Shown piece after piece: positions 16,272-22,594 of a stretch of 22,594 nucleotides of DNA (position 1 is its first letter; every line of letters begins with the position of its first letter). The DNA is from a virus. A program made the translations under genes and the position numbers. Under the pieces are notes generated by a model that saw nothing but the letters and a program-made list of their open reading frames with translations, was not told the origin of the DNA and made no database searches. Location of the stretch: positions 1-22,594 of IMG/VR virus record IMGVR_UViG_3300030098_000009. The stretch is one strand, 5' to 3'.

Positions 16272-18019
16272 TACCTATCTCTCTTCCTAAATTCGTCTAT
16301 AGCTTCATACAATTCTAAACCTCCTTTAGTTAATACAGGCGAGATCGCTTCTATTCCTCTAACAATAGGATTGAATCGTCTGTTAAATGTAGCCATACCT
16401 CTATCTATCGGATTATCTGGGTCTGTTGGTACAAACATTCTATCTAATGATGCACTTTGCATTCTCCTTATATCTGCTAATGATGGTGCTTGAAAAGGCT
16501 GTGGTGTCATCACATCATTTAAAGTTCTTGGTACAGGTGTACTAATAGGATCAGCCATTCTACCTAGTCTTGGATCAACCATAGGTGCTGACATAGTTTC
16601 TTGGAATTGTTTTCTTATAGCGTCATCTATTCTTCTACGCTCTAAAGTTTCTGCACTCTCCTCTATCTCTGCTTGTGCGGGTGTACGACCATTAGCCATC
16701 TTTATAAGACCACCCATGTTTTTCATATTTTCTTCAATAGCTTTACCTCTTGTTCTTTCATATGAAGATAATTCACCATCATTATCAAGATCAGCTTTTT
16801 CAGGATTTTGCAAAGGCATACCGCCATCATTCAACATATCTGTAGGTACTTGCATAGCATCCATACCTTGCATCATATCCATTGGTACAGTTCCTATAAA
16901 TTGACGTTGATTTTCTTTTTCTTTCATTGTTGGTTCTTTATCTTTTTCATCTTCGTCATCTTTAAACATGTTAATTGCCATAGGCAATAAACCCATTGCG
17001 CCACTTTCTGCCATATTACCAGCTAATGCTAAACCTGACATTGAAGGTAAAAAATCAAAAGGATTATTTACTTTACCACCATCGTTAAAATTAAACTCAT
17101 CACCTATTGGTAAAGGATTGCCTTGTATTAACTGTTGCTCTCCTTGGAATGCTGATGCTAATGGGTTGCCTCCACTTCCCGGAATCATAGTCCTCATTTC
17201 TTGTGGCACATAAGGACCTTCATAATCACCAAATGGGTCCTCTTCCTCTGGCATATTAAAATCCATAGGCACATACATCTCGCCTACCAATCCTGATGCT
17301 GCTGCTGGTAAAGCCTGTGTTGTAAAAGCCTGTGATTGAGTCATTAAATTAGGATTACCTGCTAATTGTTCAGGTGTTGCTCCACCAGAAAATCCTAAAT
17401 TCTGTCCTAATCTACTAAAGAAACCCTCTGTTCCTGCACGTGCAGCTGGTAAATCAGCCAATGTATTAACTGGTTGAAAAGGCACAGAAGTTGTACCGGG
17501 TTGCAAAACATTCAAAGCTTCTTGTCCCGCTTCATTTAAAGTAGCACCGGGTAACATTCCTGAACCCCCTGTAGCTTCTACAAACTCAGGTGCTTGTAAC
17601 AATTTATCTGTAGTAGCTGCTGTATCACCCACAGAAGGTATTTCAGTAGCTGTTCCGGGCATAAAACCTTTTAGTAAACCACCTGTGATTGCGCCTGTTA
17701 ATCCAGCTGTTATACCTTCTTTAAGACTACCACCTTCAGCAACAGTTCCTAATCCAGTTCCTATTGCAGATGCTGCTAATGGACTTAATGCTGCACCTAA
17801 TGCTGTACTACCTAATAGTGTTGGTGCAATCAATGACCCTATGAGTGGCAGAAACGCCTCTGGTTGCCCTGTCTGTGGGTTGATGGTTAACTGACCTGTT
17901 GGTGATAATTTTGCTAAAGCATCTACTTCTATAGGGTTCATGTGTACCATCATGGTATCGCCATATCTCCCCTGTTTAGCTAGTTGCTCTGCTGCATTTT
18001 GTAATGGAAAATTACTCAT
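16271..18019 (-). CDS. Internal virion protein with hydrophobic segment and EF-hand-like loop (582 aa)
   Basis: The N-terminus contains GRYGDTMMVHMNPIEVDALA and LTINPQTGQPEAFLP, a block I recall as common in marine phage structural proteins. It is followed by a long Gly/Ala/Leu-rich hydrophobic stretch (about residues 58-120, with SLIAPTLLGSTALGAALSPL) that could insert in or cross a membrane. A disordered middle holds FNFNDGGKVNNPFDF. At 410-421 there is an exact EF-hand loop, DLDNDGELSSYE (Asp1, Asp3, Asp5, Gly6, Glu12), suggesting calcium binding. The C-terminus is helical and basic. A good AGGAG site lies six bases before the start. The membrane-active stretch fits an ejection or pilot protein; this is inference. 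Confidence 0.8.
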   Translation of the reverse strand: MSNFPLQNAAEQLAKQGRYGDTMMVHMNPIEVDALAKLSPTGQLTINPQTGQPEAFLPLIGSLIAPTLLGSTALGAALSPLAASAIGTGLGTVAEGGSLKEGITAGLTGAITGGLLKGFMPGTATEIPSVGDTAATTDKLLQAPEFVEATGGSGMLPGATLNEAGQEALNVLQPGTTSVPFQPVNTLADLPAARAGTEGFFSRLGQNLGFSGGATPEQLAGNPNLMTQSQAFTTQALPAAASGLVGEMYVPMDFNMPEEEDPFGDYEGPYVPQEMRTMIPGSGGNPLASAFQGEQQLIQGNPLPIGDEFNFNDGGKVNNPFDFLPSMSGLALAGNMAESGAMGLLPMAINMFKDDEDEKDKEPTMKEKENQRQFIGTVPMDMMQGMDAMQVPTDMLNDGGMPLQNPEKADLDNDGELSSYERTRGKAIEENMKNMGGLIKMANGRTPAQAEIEESAETLERRRIDDAIRKQFQETMSAPMVDPRLGRMADPISTPVPRTLNDVMTPQPFQAPSLADIRRMQSASLDRMFVPTDPDNPIDRGMATFNRRFNPIVRGIEAISPVLTKGGLELYEAIDEFRKRDR

Positions 18020-18025
18020 AGTGGT

Positions 18026-18030
18026 CTCCT
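18026..18030 (-). promoter_or_regulatory. Shine-Dalgarno of the 582-aa gene
   Basis: AGGAG on the minus strand, six bases before the ATG at 18019. It partly overlaps the TAG stop of the preceding gene (18031-18029), so termination and re-initiation are close together. Confidence 0.75.
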
Positions 18031-18361
18031 AATCTATTTCCAACACACCTATTACGATGTGAAATTTATTCGCTGAACTTGCAGTCAGCTTTATTATATC
18101 TAATTCATCTAAAACTAACACCTCTCCGTTAGTTAAAAAACCCTTACGTGTATTAGTTGCTATTGACTCTACATCCCAAGTAACTGTGGTGCTTTCGCTA
18201 GTATCTGTCAACTCTACTGTTAAACTATATGCACTGCTACCATCAGAGTTATAAGCACTTAATGTTTTAACTATGGCACTTTTATTGTCTGGAACAGTAT
18301 ATACACTTGTTGCATCTGTTGATGCTAATGTTGTTAATACTTCTGTATATCTATTTGCCAT
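18029..18361 (-). CDS. Small virion-module protein (110 aa), unknown function
   Basis: The start is taken at the ATG 18361-18359 (MANRYTEVLTTL), which overlaps the stop of the 55-aa gene as TAATG. An in-frame TTG at 18376 would add five residues but has no ribosome-binding site. The protein is predicted to be beta-rich, with alternating hydrophobic and Thr/Ser residues (SLTVELTDTSESTTVTWDVE, then EVLVLDELDIIKLTAS, then FHIVIGVLEID). It has no Cys, signal peptide or catalytic motif. This resembles small beta-sandwich virion proteins such as head decoration or neck-type proteins, but I cannot name a family. Its position next to the gp10-like tail gene suggests a structural role. Confidence 0.75.
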   Translation of the reverse strand: MANRYTEVLTTLASTDATSVYTVPDNKSAIVKTLSAYNSDGSSAYSLTVELTDTSESTTVTWDVESIATNTRKGFLTNGEVLVLDELDIIKLTASSANKFHIVIGVLEID

Positions 18362-18528
18362 TATGAAATATACCAATCAAATGCTTGTGATACTTCTCTT
18401 ATAGTATCTGGTGAATCTAATTGTACAAAGTTTAAACGCAGTTGGTTTATAAGTCTGCGCATATAATCTGAACTATACTCTTCAGGTGGTATTTCTAATG
18501 GAGTGTTTACATTAAATATTTCACTCAT
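18361..18528 (-). CDS. Small conserved-looking protein (55 aa) between tail and virion genes
   Basis: A short gene that fills what would otherwise be a 150-nt gap. It starts at the ATG 18528-18526, overlapping the TGA of the gp10-like gene as ATGA, and ends in TAATG with the next gene, so both ends are translationally linked. The product begins MSEIFNVNTPLEIPPEEYSS and continues DYMRRLINQLRLNFVQLDSP, a likely amphipathic helix, ending with AFDWYIS. I recall similar small proteins in marine podoviruses. The function is unknown; a tail- or head-associated peptide is a guess. The coding call rests on the tight start/stop overlaps and on filling the gap exactly. Confidence 0.72.
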   Translation of the reverse strand: MSEIFNVNTPLEIPPEEYSSDYMRRLINQLRLNFVQLDSPDTIREVSQAFDWYIS

Positions 18529-20369
18529 CTTCTACCATCCACCTTTATATCAAATCTTGTATCACCTAGTCTCCAACTATTATCTACGTCTGTGCTTTCT
18601 ATTCTTACTCGCATTTGTCTAGCCCTTGCTCTTATGTATGCAACGCCAGTTGTATTAGTTACTGTTGCACTCGTTGCAGTGTTTAAACTCCCTAAAGGAA
18701 AGTCTCTAGTCTTTATTGAATACGTTAGTTCTGGTTCTGTATCTGTTCCTATAAAAGCTACATCAGGTATCAATCTTTTTATAAACATAAATTGATCTCC
18801 ATCACCAGTATCAAAATCTGCACTCTCAACAAATGCAGTCATAGCAGAACCATCATCATTAGAACCTACTTCATGTTCATAAATAAAATTACCACTTGTG
18901 CTAGTTTTACCCGCAGCTAATGGATTTGCAGTTGCTCCTCCAGCATCTATCCAAGATGTTCTAACCAAAGTTCCTATTGTCCAATTTTGTTCTAAATAAT
19001 TATAAGTAACATATCTATCTATTTCATTTGAACTGCCTGAACAATAAAACCAAGATACTTCATTAAACTGTGCATTTCTTGTAGCAAAAACTTTATATGA
19101 TTGTGAAAGATTAAAATCATCAAAAACATATGCTCTTACTGTGCAAGGTAAAGAACGAACTGTTCCTGAATACATATAGAAATTATCCTGATCCATAAAG
19201 TAAATTACATTATTAGCATTCACACATGCTTGGGGTGATACCATACTTGTACCCTCAGTTATTAAATTTACTCCGAATATAAAGGGTGGTCCTATAAATT
19301 GCATAGAATATAAAGCTGTATCTGTAAATATAACTATTTCTTGCCTTGTTCTTATTGCTCCTATAATTTCTGAGCCAGCTGATAATCTTAACCCACCAGC
19401 AGTATTATTTGTTTTAGGTGTCCACTGTGCTGCATTTTCTTGATCTGACCATCTTATTTGCATAGGGTCTTGTGTTGCACTTCCTATAGGATTTGCACCC
19501 ATACATATAATATGTCTGTCTATTTCTGAAACTATAATTTGATTAGCAACAGTTGGTGTATCAGATGCACCAGATAAACTAGAAAATTCTACTGCTCTAG
19601 TAGTTTCACCATTTGTTTTATCCCAATAATAAATACTACCACCTCTAGGATTTGATACTAAATCTTCTCCAAAATTATCCATACTCCATAATCTAAGCTG
19701 TGAGGCAAAACTGTTTATACCTCCACCCCATGTGCTTTGACCCCAAGTACCTGAACCAAAACCAAAACCACTAACATAAAAATCAGAGCCTATATTTAAT
19801 TGATAAGATGCATCTACACCTGAACCACCATTACCTGAATCACTTGCATTAGCTGTTACTGTATCACCTGATGTGTCTTTAGCTGTAAACGTAAATGTAT
19901 TTACATCTGTAACACTATCTATTTCGTACTCTTGATTTAAAACAGCAGCAGTTATATTGCCACCTAATGATACCGCCTGTGCAAATGTAACAAAATCCCC
20001 TTTGTTTGCTCCATGAGTAGAATCAGTAGCGGTTATAGTAGAACTACCATTAGTAGCTGCAAAGGTAACACCATTAGTAGTTGTTGCTCTTATAGGAGTT
20101 ATATCATGGAAAGTATTACCTTTTAATAGATATAATTTTAAATTAGTACCTAAAGATATAAATTTATCTGTGTCTAGAGCAACCCATTGATGTAATTTTC
20201 TTGCTGAGCCTAAAAAAGAATTAAAACTTTTTTTTACCCATCCACCAATTTTTTCAGGACGACCAGCACGAAATCTTATCTTGTCAGCATCAAACCAATT
20301 ACCTTCATTACTATATGAAGTTCCTTCTTTATTTATGCCCGGTTTGAATGTATATCTAGTTAATGGCAT
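18525..20369 (-). CDS. P22 gp10-like tail / packaged-DNA stabilisation protein
   Basis: 614 aa. The opening PLTRYTFKPGINKEGTSYSN followed by NWFDADKIRFRAGRPEKIGG is the characteristic start of the large marine-phage tail proteins related to P22 gp10, a hub and adaptor protein that plugs the portal and holds packaged DNA. The rest is beta-rich with Trp/Gly/Ser segments (GFGSGTWGQSTWGGG, about 205-220), and RIRARARQMRVRIESTD-like strands before the C-terminal TRFDIKVDGRR. Inserted at about residues 95-185 is a Thr/Asn/Gly-rich region that may be a surface-exposed beta domain. It begins one base after a 10-bp hairpin and has no clear Shine-Dalgarno. It ends in ATGA with the 55-aa gene. The assignment is by N-terminal pattern and position; the exact tail role is inferred. 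Confidence 0.75.
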   Translation of the reverse strand: MPLTRYTFKPGINKEGTSYSNEGNWFDADKIRFRAGRPEKIGGWVKKSFNSFLGSARKLHQWVALDTDKFISLGTNLKLYLLKGNTFHDITPIRATTTNGVTFAATNGSSTITATDSTHGANKGDFVTFAQAVSLGGNITAAVLNQEYEIDSVTDVNTFTFTAKDTSGDTVTANASDSGNGGSGVDASYQLNIGSDFYVSGFGFGSGTWGQSTWGGGINSFASQLRLWSMDNFGEDLVSNPRGGSIYYWDKTNGETTRAVEFSSLSGASDTPTVANQIIVSEIDRHIICMGANPIGSATQDPMQIRWSDQENAAQWTPKTNNTAGGLRLSAGSEIIGAIRTRQEIVIFTDTALYSMQFIGPPFIFGVNLITEGTSMVSPQACVNANNVIYFMDQDNFYMYSGTVRSLPCTVRAYVFDDFNLSQSYKVFATRNAQFNEVSWFYCSGSSNEIDRYVTYNYLEQNWTIGTLVRTSWIDAGGATANPLAAGKTSTSGNFIYEHEVGSNDDGSAMTAFVESADFDTGDGDQFMFIKRLIPDVAFIGTDTEPELTYSIKTRDFPLGSLNTATSATVTNTTGVAYIRARARQMRVRIESTDVDNSWRLGDTRFDIKVDGRR

Positions 20370-20370
20370 T

Positions 20371-20401
20371 TTAAAAGACTCTTAATATTTTAGTCTTTTA
20401 A
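20371..20401 (-). other. Perfect 10-bp inverted repeat (RNA hairpin) before the gp10-like gene
   Basis: Arms TTAAAAGACT (20371-20380) and AGTCTTTTAA (20392-20401) are exact complements around an 11-base AT loop. It spans the TAA of the 104-aa gene and ends one base before the ATG of the gp10-like gene. It is AT-rich with no following U-run of its own, so it is a weak candidate for a terminator. It may act as a processing site or as a block on translation initiation of the gp10-like gene. Confidence 0.55.
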
Positions 20402-20712
20402 GAATTAGCTGCAATATATGCTTTACCTGTATTAATAGCATTAGTGCAATTAGTTTTCTTACTACTAGATGAACCTACTACATTAGGTGTATCATTAGTT
20501 CCATCATAAGATAATATTATTTCTAAGTGATCAACATTTTGTTGCACTCTTGCATTTATATCTGCTTGTGACCATGAGCCTGCAATAGCATTACCTTCGG
20601 AATCTGTTTCACCACCAGCATGTAATGATTTATTGCCATTAGTATTTATATCATCAATAACTGTTACGCTATCTTCTGCTTTCGTTAAACATTGTGCTAC
20701 TGTTTCAGCCAT
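20398..20712 (-). CDS. Small protein of unknown function between fibre and tail genes (104 aa)
   Basis: Preceded by a good AAGGAG site six bases upstream. The product starts MAETVAQCLTKAEDSVTVID, contains a Gly/Asp/Ser-rich middle, then a helix QADINARVQQNVDHLEIIL and ends with NAINTGKAYIAANS. No membrane segment, signal peptide or enzyme motif is visible, and two Cys are present. Genes of this type, encoding a short protein ending in a NAI-x-x-G-x-AYI helix, occur beside tail-fibre genes in marine phages as far as I recall. A fibre-attachment or assembly role is possible but is only a guess from position. Confidence 0.75.
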   Translation of the reverse strand: MAETVAQCLTKAEDSVTVIDDINTNGNKSLHAGGETDSEGNAIAGSWSQADINARVQQNVDHLEIILSYDGTNDTPNVVGSSSSKKTNCTNAINTGKAYIAANS

Positions 20713-20718
20713 ATTATT

Positions 20719-20724
20719 CTCCTT
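20719..20724 (-). promoter_or_regulatory. Shine-Dalgarno of the 104-aa gene
   Basis: AAGGAG on the minus strand, six bases before the ATG at 20712 and immediately after the stop codon of the fibre gene (20727-20725). Confidence 0.75.
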
Positions 20725-22594
20725 TTAGTTTTTTTCTAGTTCTTCAACTTTAGCTGTAAGTTCTTGTACTGCTTTTACTAATATAGGTACAAACTTTTCA
20801 TATTGAAGTTGATACATTTTTCCATCACTTGTTCTTTGTGATACAAGATTTGTTTTGTCCTCTAAGTCATGTCCTATTGCTTTTTCTAAAGCTATAACGT
20901 CCTGTGCTTTGAATCCAATATCCATCCAATCTTCTTTATGAGTTCCATCATGTTCTATCGTATCTAAATCTGTATCTGGATTTTCTTCCCAATTTACATA
21001 GTTAGTACGTTTATCCCAATAGTAAGTATAAGGAGTTAATTGATTTACAAAGTCTAGTCCTGCATTTAAAGGTTGAAAGTCTGTTTTGTCTCTTTCATCA
21101 GAGGCTACTGTAATTGATACTTGTGTATTTATTTTACTTACATTTGAGTTACCCAAAACACCTTCATTATTTCCAGAAGTAATCGAACCGCCCGGACTTC
21201 CTGATCGACCTGTTTCTTTGCCAAAGAAAAAGTTATTTGTACCGCTTGTTACATCTTCACCAGCTTTGTAGCCTACTGCTGTGTTACTACCTCCTGTAGC
21301 ATTTTCTAATGCTTGGAATCCTACAGCAACAGATTCAGACGCACTTGTAGCATCTATAAAACACTCCATACCTATAGCAACATTTTGGTTTCCTGTGGTT
21401 AAAGAGTCTCCGCAATCCCTTCCTATTAAGACGTTTTCTTGACCAGTTGTAACATTTTTACCTGCATCTTCTCCAACTGCTACATTTCTTGAACCAGTTG
21501 TAACAGCAGTTAGTGCATCTTGTCCTATTGCTGTGTTGTCTGTTGCAGTAGTTGCAGTAGACAAAGCAAATACACCCAAAGCTGTATTGTTAGTCCCTGT
21601 AGTGCATGCTCCCAACGCACCAGCACCTACAGCAGTATTATTATCTCCTGTGGTTAAAGCATCTAAAGCTTGATTTCCTATTGCAGTTGTTCCTGAGACA
21701 CTCGTAGCAACTAACATAGCGTTATAACCAACTGCTGTGTTGTAACTTCCTGAATAAGACGCTGAACCCATTGTATCTGTGCCAACAGCAGTGTTGCCAT
21801 TAACAGTTGTGCCGCCATCCAAAGCACCATGACCTATTGTTACGTTTTCATCACCAGTTGTTATAGATTGACCAGACGATGAACCAACTGCAGTATTTGT
21901 ATGTCCTTCTGTATTTTCTCTTAAAGATTGATTTCCAATAGCTACATTACCAGAAGCTGTAGTATTTTCTAATAAAGCTTCTCTGCCTACAGCAGTATTA
22001 TCATCACCCGTAGAATTTTCTTTCAAGGCTTTACGACCTACTGCTGTGTTGTTGCTTGAAGTTGTACTGTCAGCTAACGCTTGTTCTCCAACTGCTGTAT
22101 TGTTTGACCCTGTTGTAAGAGTAGTTAAAGACTCTAACCCAATAGAAGTATTTGCAGTACCTGTAGTAATTGCATCTGCAGCATTAGCACCAACTGCTGT
22201 ATTTTTTTCACCTGTAGTGTTTGCTGCTAAAGCTAATCTACCAACTGCTGTGTTATTACTTGCTGTGGTGTTTGCGGTTAGTGCTGCTGAACCAATAGCA
22301 GTGTTACTACTACCTGTGGTATTTGCTAATAAACTTTCTTCTCCAAAAGCAGAGTTTAATGCTCCTGTGGTATTTGCTCCTAAAGCATCGTAACCAAAAG
22401 CGTTGTTATTGTTTGCTGTAGTATTAGCATCTAAAGCACCTGTTCCTACAGCGGTGTTTTGTGTTCCTGTAGTATTAGCACTTAAAGATGATTTTCCAAC
22501 TGCTGTGTTGTTTGCTCCTGTGGTGTTAGCATCTAAAGCTAAACCGCCTACTGCTGTGCCATTCGCACCTGTAGTATTTGCAATCATAGCAGCA
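20725..22594 (-). CDS. Tail fibre/spike with YadA-head-like repeats and S74 chaperone, N-terminus outside window
   Basis: The frame is open at the right edge. The first Met in the window (22587) is preceded in frame by Ala codons and falls inside a repeat, so the true start lies beyond it. Some 465 residues consist of about 27 copies of a 17-residue unit, consensus NTTGxNNTAVGxxALxA, the parallel beta-roll repeat of trimeric adhesin heads. The C-terminal part is an S74-type intramolecular chaperone: SDERDKTDFQPL has Ser496-Asp497 and, five residues on, Lys501 (numbered from the 22587 Met), the family's self-cleavage site. Conserved YYWDKR and DIGFKAQDV segments follow, then a terminal coiled coil (VPILVKAVQELTAKVEELEK). 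The chaperone drives trimer folding and is then released. It is probably the host-recognition fibre or spike. The virion-attachment domain is not visible. Confidence 0.9.
   Translation of the reverse strand, partial: AAMIANTTGANGTAVGGLALDANTTGANNTAVGKSSLSANTTGTQNTAVGTGALDANTTANNNNAFGYDALGANTTGALNSAFGEESLLANTTGSSNTAIGSAALTANTTASNNTAVGRLALAANTTGEKNTAVGANAADAITTGTANTSIGLESLTTLTTGSNNTAVGEQALADSTTSSNNTAVGRKALKENSTGDDNTAVGREALLENTTASGNVAIGNQSLRENTEGHTNTAVGSSSGQSITTGDENVTIGHGALDGGTTVNGNTAVGTDTMGSASYSGSYNTAVGYNAMLVATSVSGTTAIGNQALDALTTGDNNTAVGAGALGACTTGTNNTALGVFALSTATTATDNTAIGQDALTAVTTGSRNVAVGEDAGKNVTTGQENVLIGRDCGDSLTTGNQNVAIGMECFIDATSASESVAVGFQALENATGGSNTAVGYKAGEDVTSGTNNFFFGKETGRSGSPGGSITSGNNEGVLGNSNVSKINTQVSITVASDERDKTDFQPLNAGLDFVNQLTPYTYYWDKRTNYVNWEENPDTDLDTIEHDGTHKEDWMDIGFKAQDVIALEKAIGHDLEDKTNLVSQRTSDGKMYQLQYEKFVPILVKAVQELTAKVEELEKN
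21193..22594 (-). repeat. Tandem 51-bp degenerate repeats in the fibre gene
   Basis: About 27 units of 51 bp, each encoding one 17-residue NTTGxNNTAVGxxALxA turn. Copies nearest the right edge are the most uniform (N-T-T-G and T-A-V-G nearly invariant). Units closer to the S74 domain drift (ITTGDENVTIG, SYSGSYNTAVG, VTSGTNNFFFG), with one- to two-residue length changes around units 15-18 and 24-27. The array continues past the window edge. Confidence 0.88.

Noticed and set aside
18374-18376. TTG as start of the 110-aa gene
   Set aside because: There is no Shine-Dalgarno, and the ATG at 18361 overlaps the previous stop as TAATG, like other junctions here.
20371-20401. Rho-independent terminator
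   Set aside because: The stem is AT-rich, the U-run belongs to the arm rather than following it, and the next gene starts one base later. It is kept only as a hairpin of unknown role.
22046-22393. Plus-strand frame with regular Val/Ala/Pro pattern
   Set aside because: The periodicity is simply the antisense reading of the 51-bp fibre repeats.
22585-22587. ATG as start of the tail fibre gene
   Set aside because: The frame continues upstream to the window edge with Ala codons fitting the repeat, and no ribosome-binding site can be placed. The gene is cut by the window.
21193-22594. CRISPR-like regular repeats
   Set aside because: The period is 51 bp with no invariant repeat/unique spacer split. 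The units are coding and match adhesin-head repeats.

Overview
The window is a continuous block of tailed-bacteriophage late genes. It is AT-rich, and every gene I accept lies on the minus strand, so it reads from right to left. The protein types (P22 gp10-like tail protein, several glycine/glutamine-rich internal virion proteins, a giant multidomain protein that is probably ejected, an S74-type tail fibre) and the low G+C suggest a short-tailed (podovirus-like) marine phage of a streamlined, AT-rich Gram-negative host such as SAR11, SAR116 or OM43. The host assignment is inference. I saw no tRNA, integrase, transposon, CRISPR array or bacterial chromosomal gene.

Layout in reading order: a tail fibre or spike running off the right edge, with about 27 copies of a 17-residue head-type repeat and a C-terminal self-cleaving chaperone (22594-20725); a small unknown protein (20712-20398); a hairpin; a P22 gp10-like tail protein (20369-18525); a 55-residue gene (18528-18361); a 110-residue gene (18361-18029); then a run of internal-virion candidates: 582 aa, 357 aa, a GNAT-like 176 aa protein, 404 aa, 576 aa, and a 3026-aa polyvalent protein covering 40% of the window (11784-2704). 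Next come a T4-type lysozyme and two paralogous one-helix membrane proteins (holin candidates), and last a curli-type secretion cassette: csgF, csgG and an incomplete gene for a secreted curlin-like repeat protein that runs off the left edge.

Genes are packed with almost no intergenic space. Most neighbours overlap by 1-86 nt, repeatedly as TAATG, so the block probably acts as one or a few long late transcripts with coupled translation. No gene-free stretch exceeds 300 bases.

The most interesting system is at the left end. A phage lysis cassette is directly followed by an outer-membrane curli pore (CsgG), its accessory factor (CsgF) and, starting inside the 3' end of csgG, a signal-peptide-bearing protein with curlin-like repeats that is the natural candidate substrate. 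I recall csgG/csgF homologues being reported in marine pelagimyophages and related phages, so the pair itself may not be new. The linked candidate substrate, the altered pore constriction and the podovirus-like setting deserve attention. A second unexpected signal is the apparent total absence of CCWGG sites, with all 16 Pro-Gly pairs encoded by CCC or CCG, which looks like evasion of a Dcm/EcoRII-type specificity.
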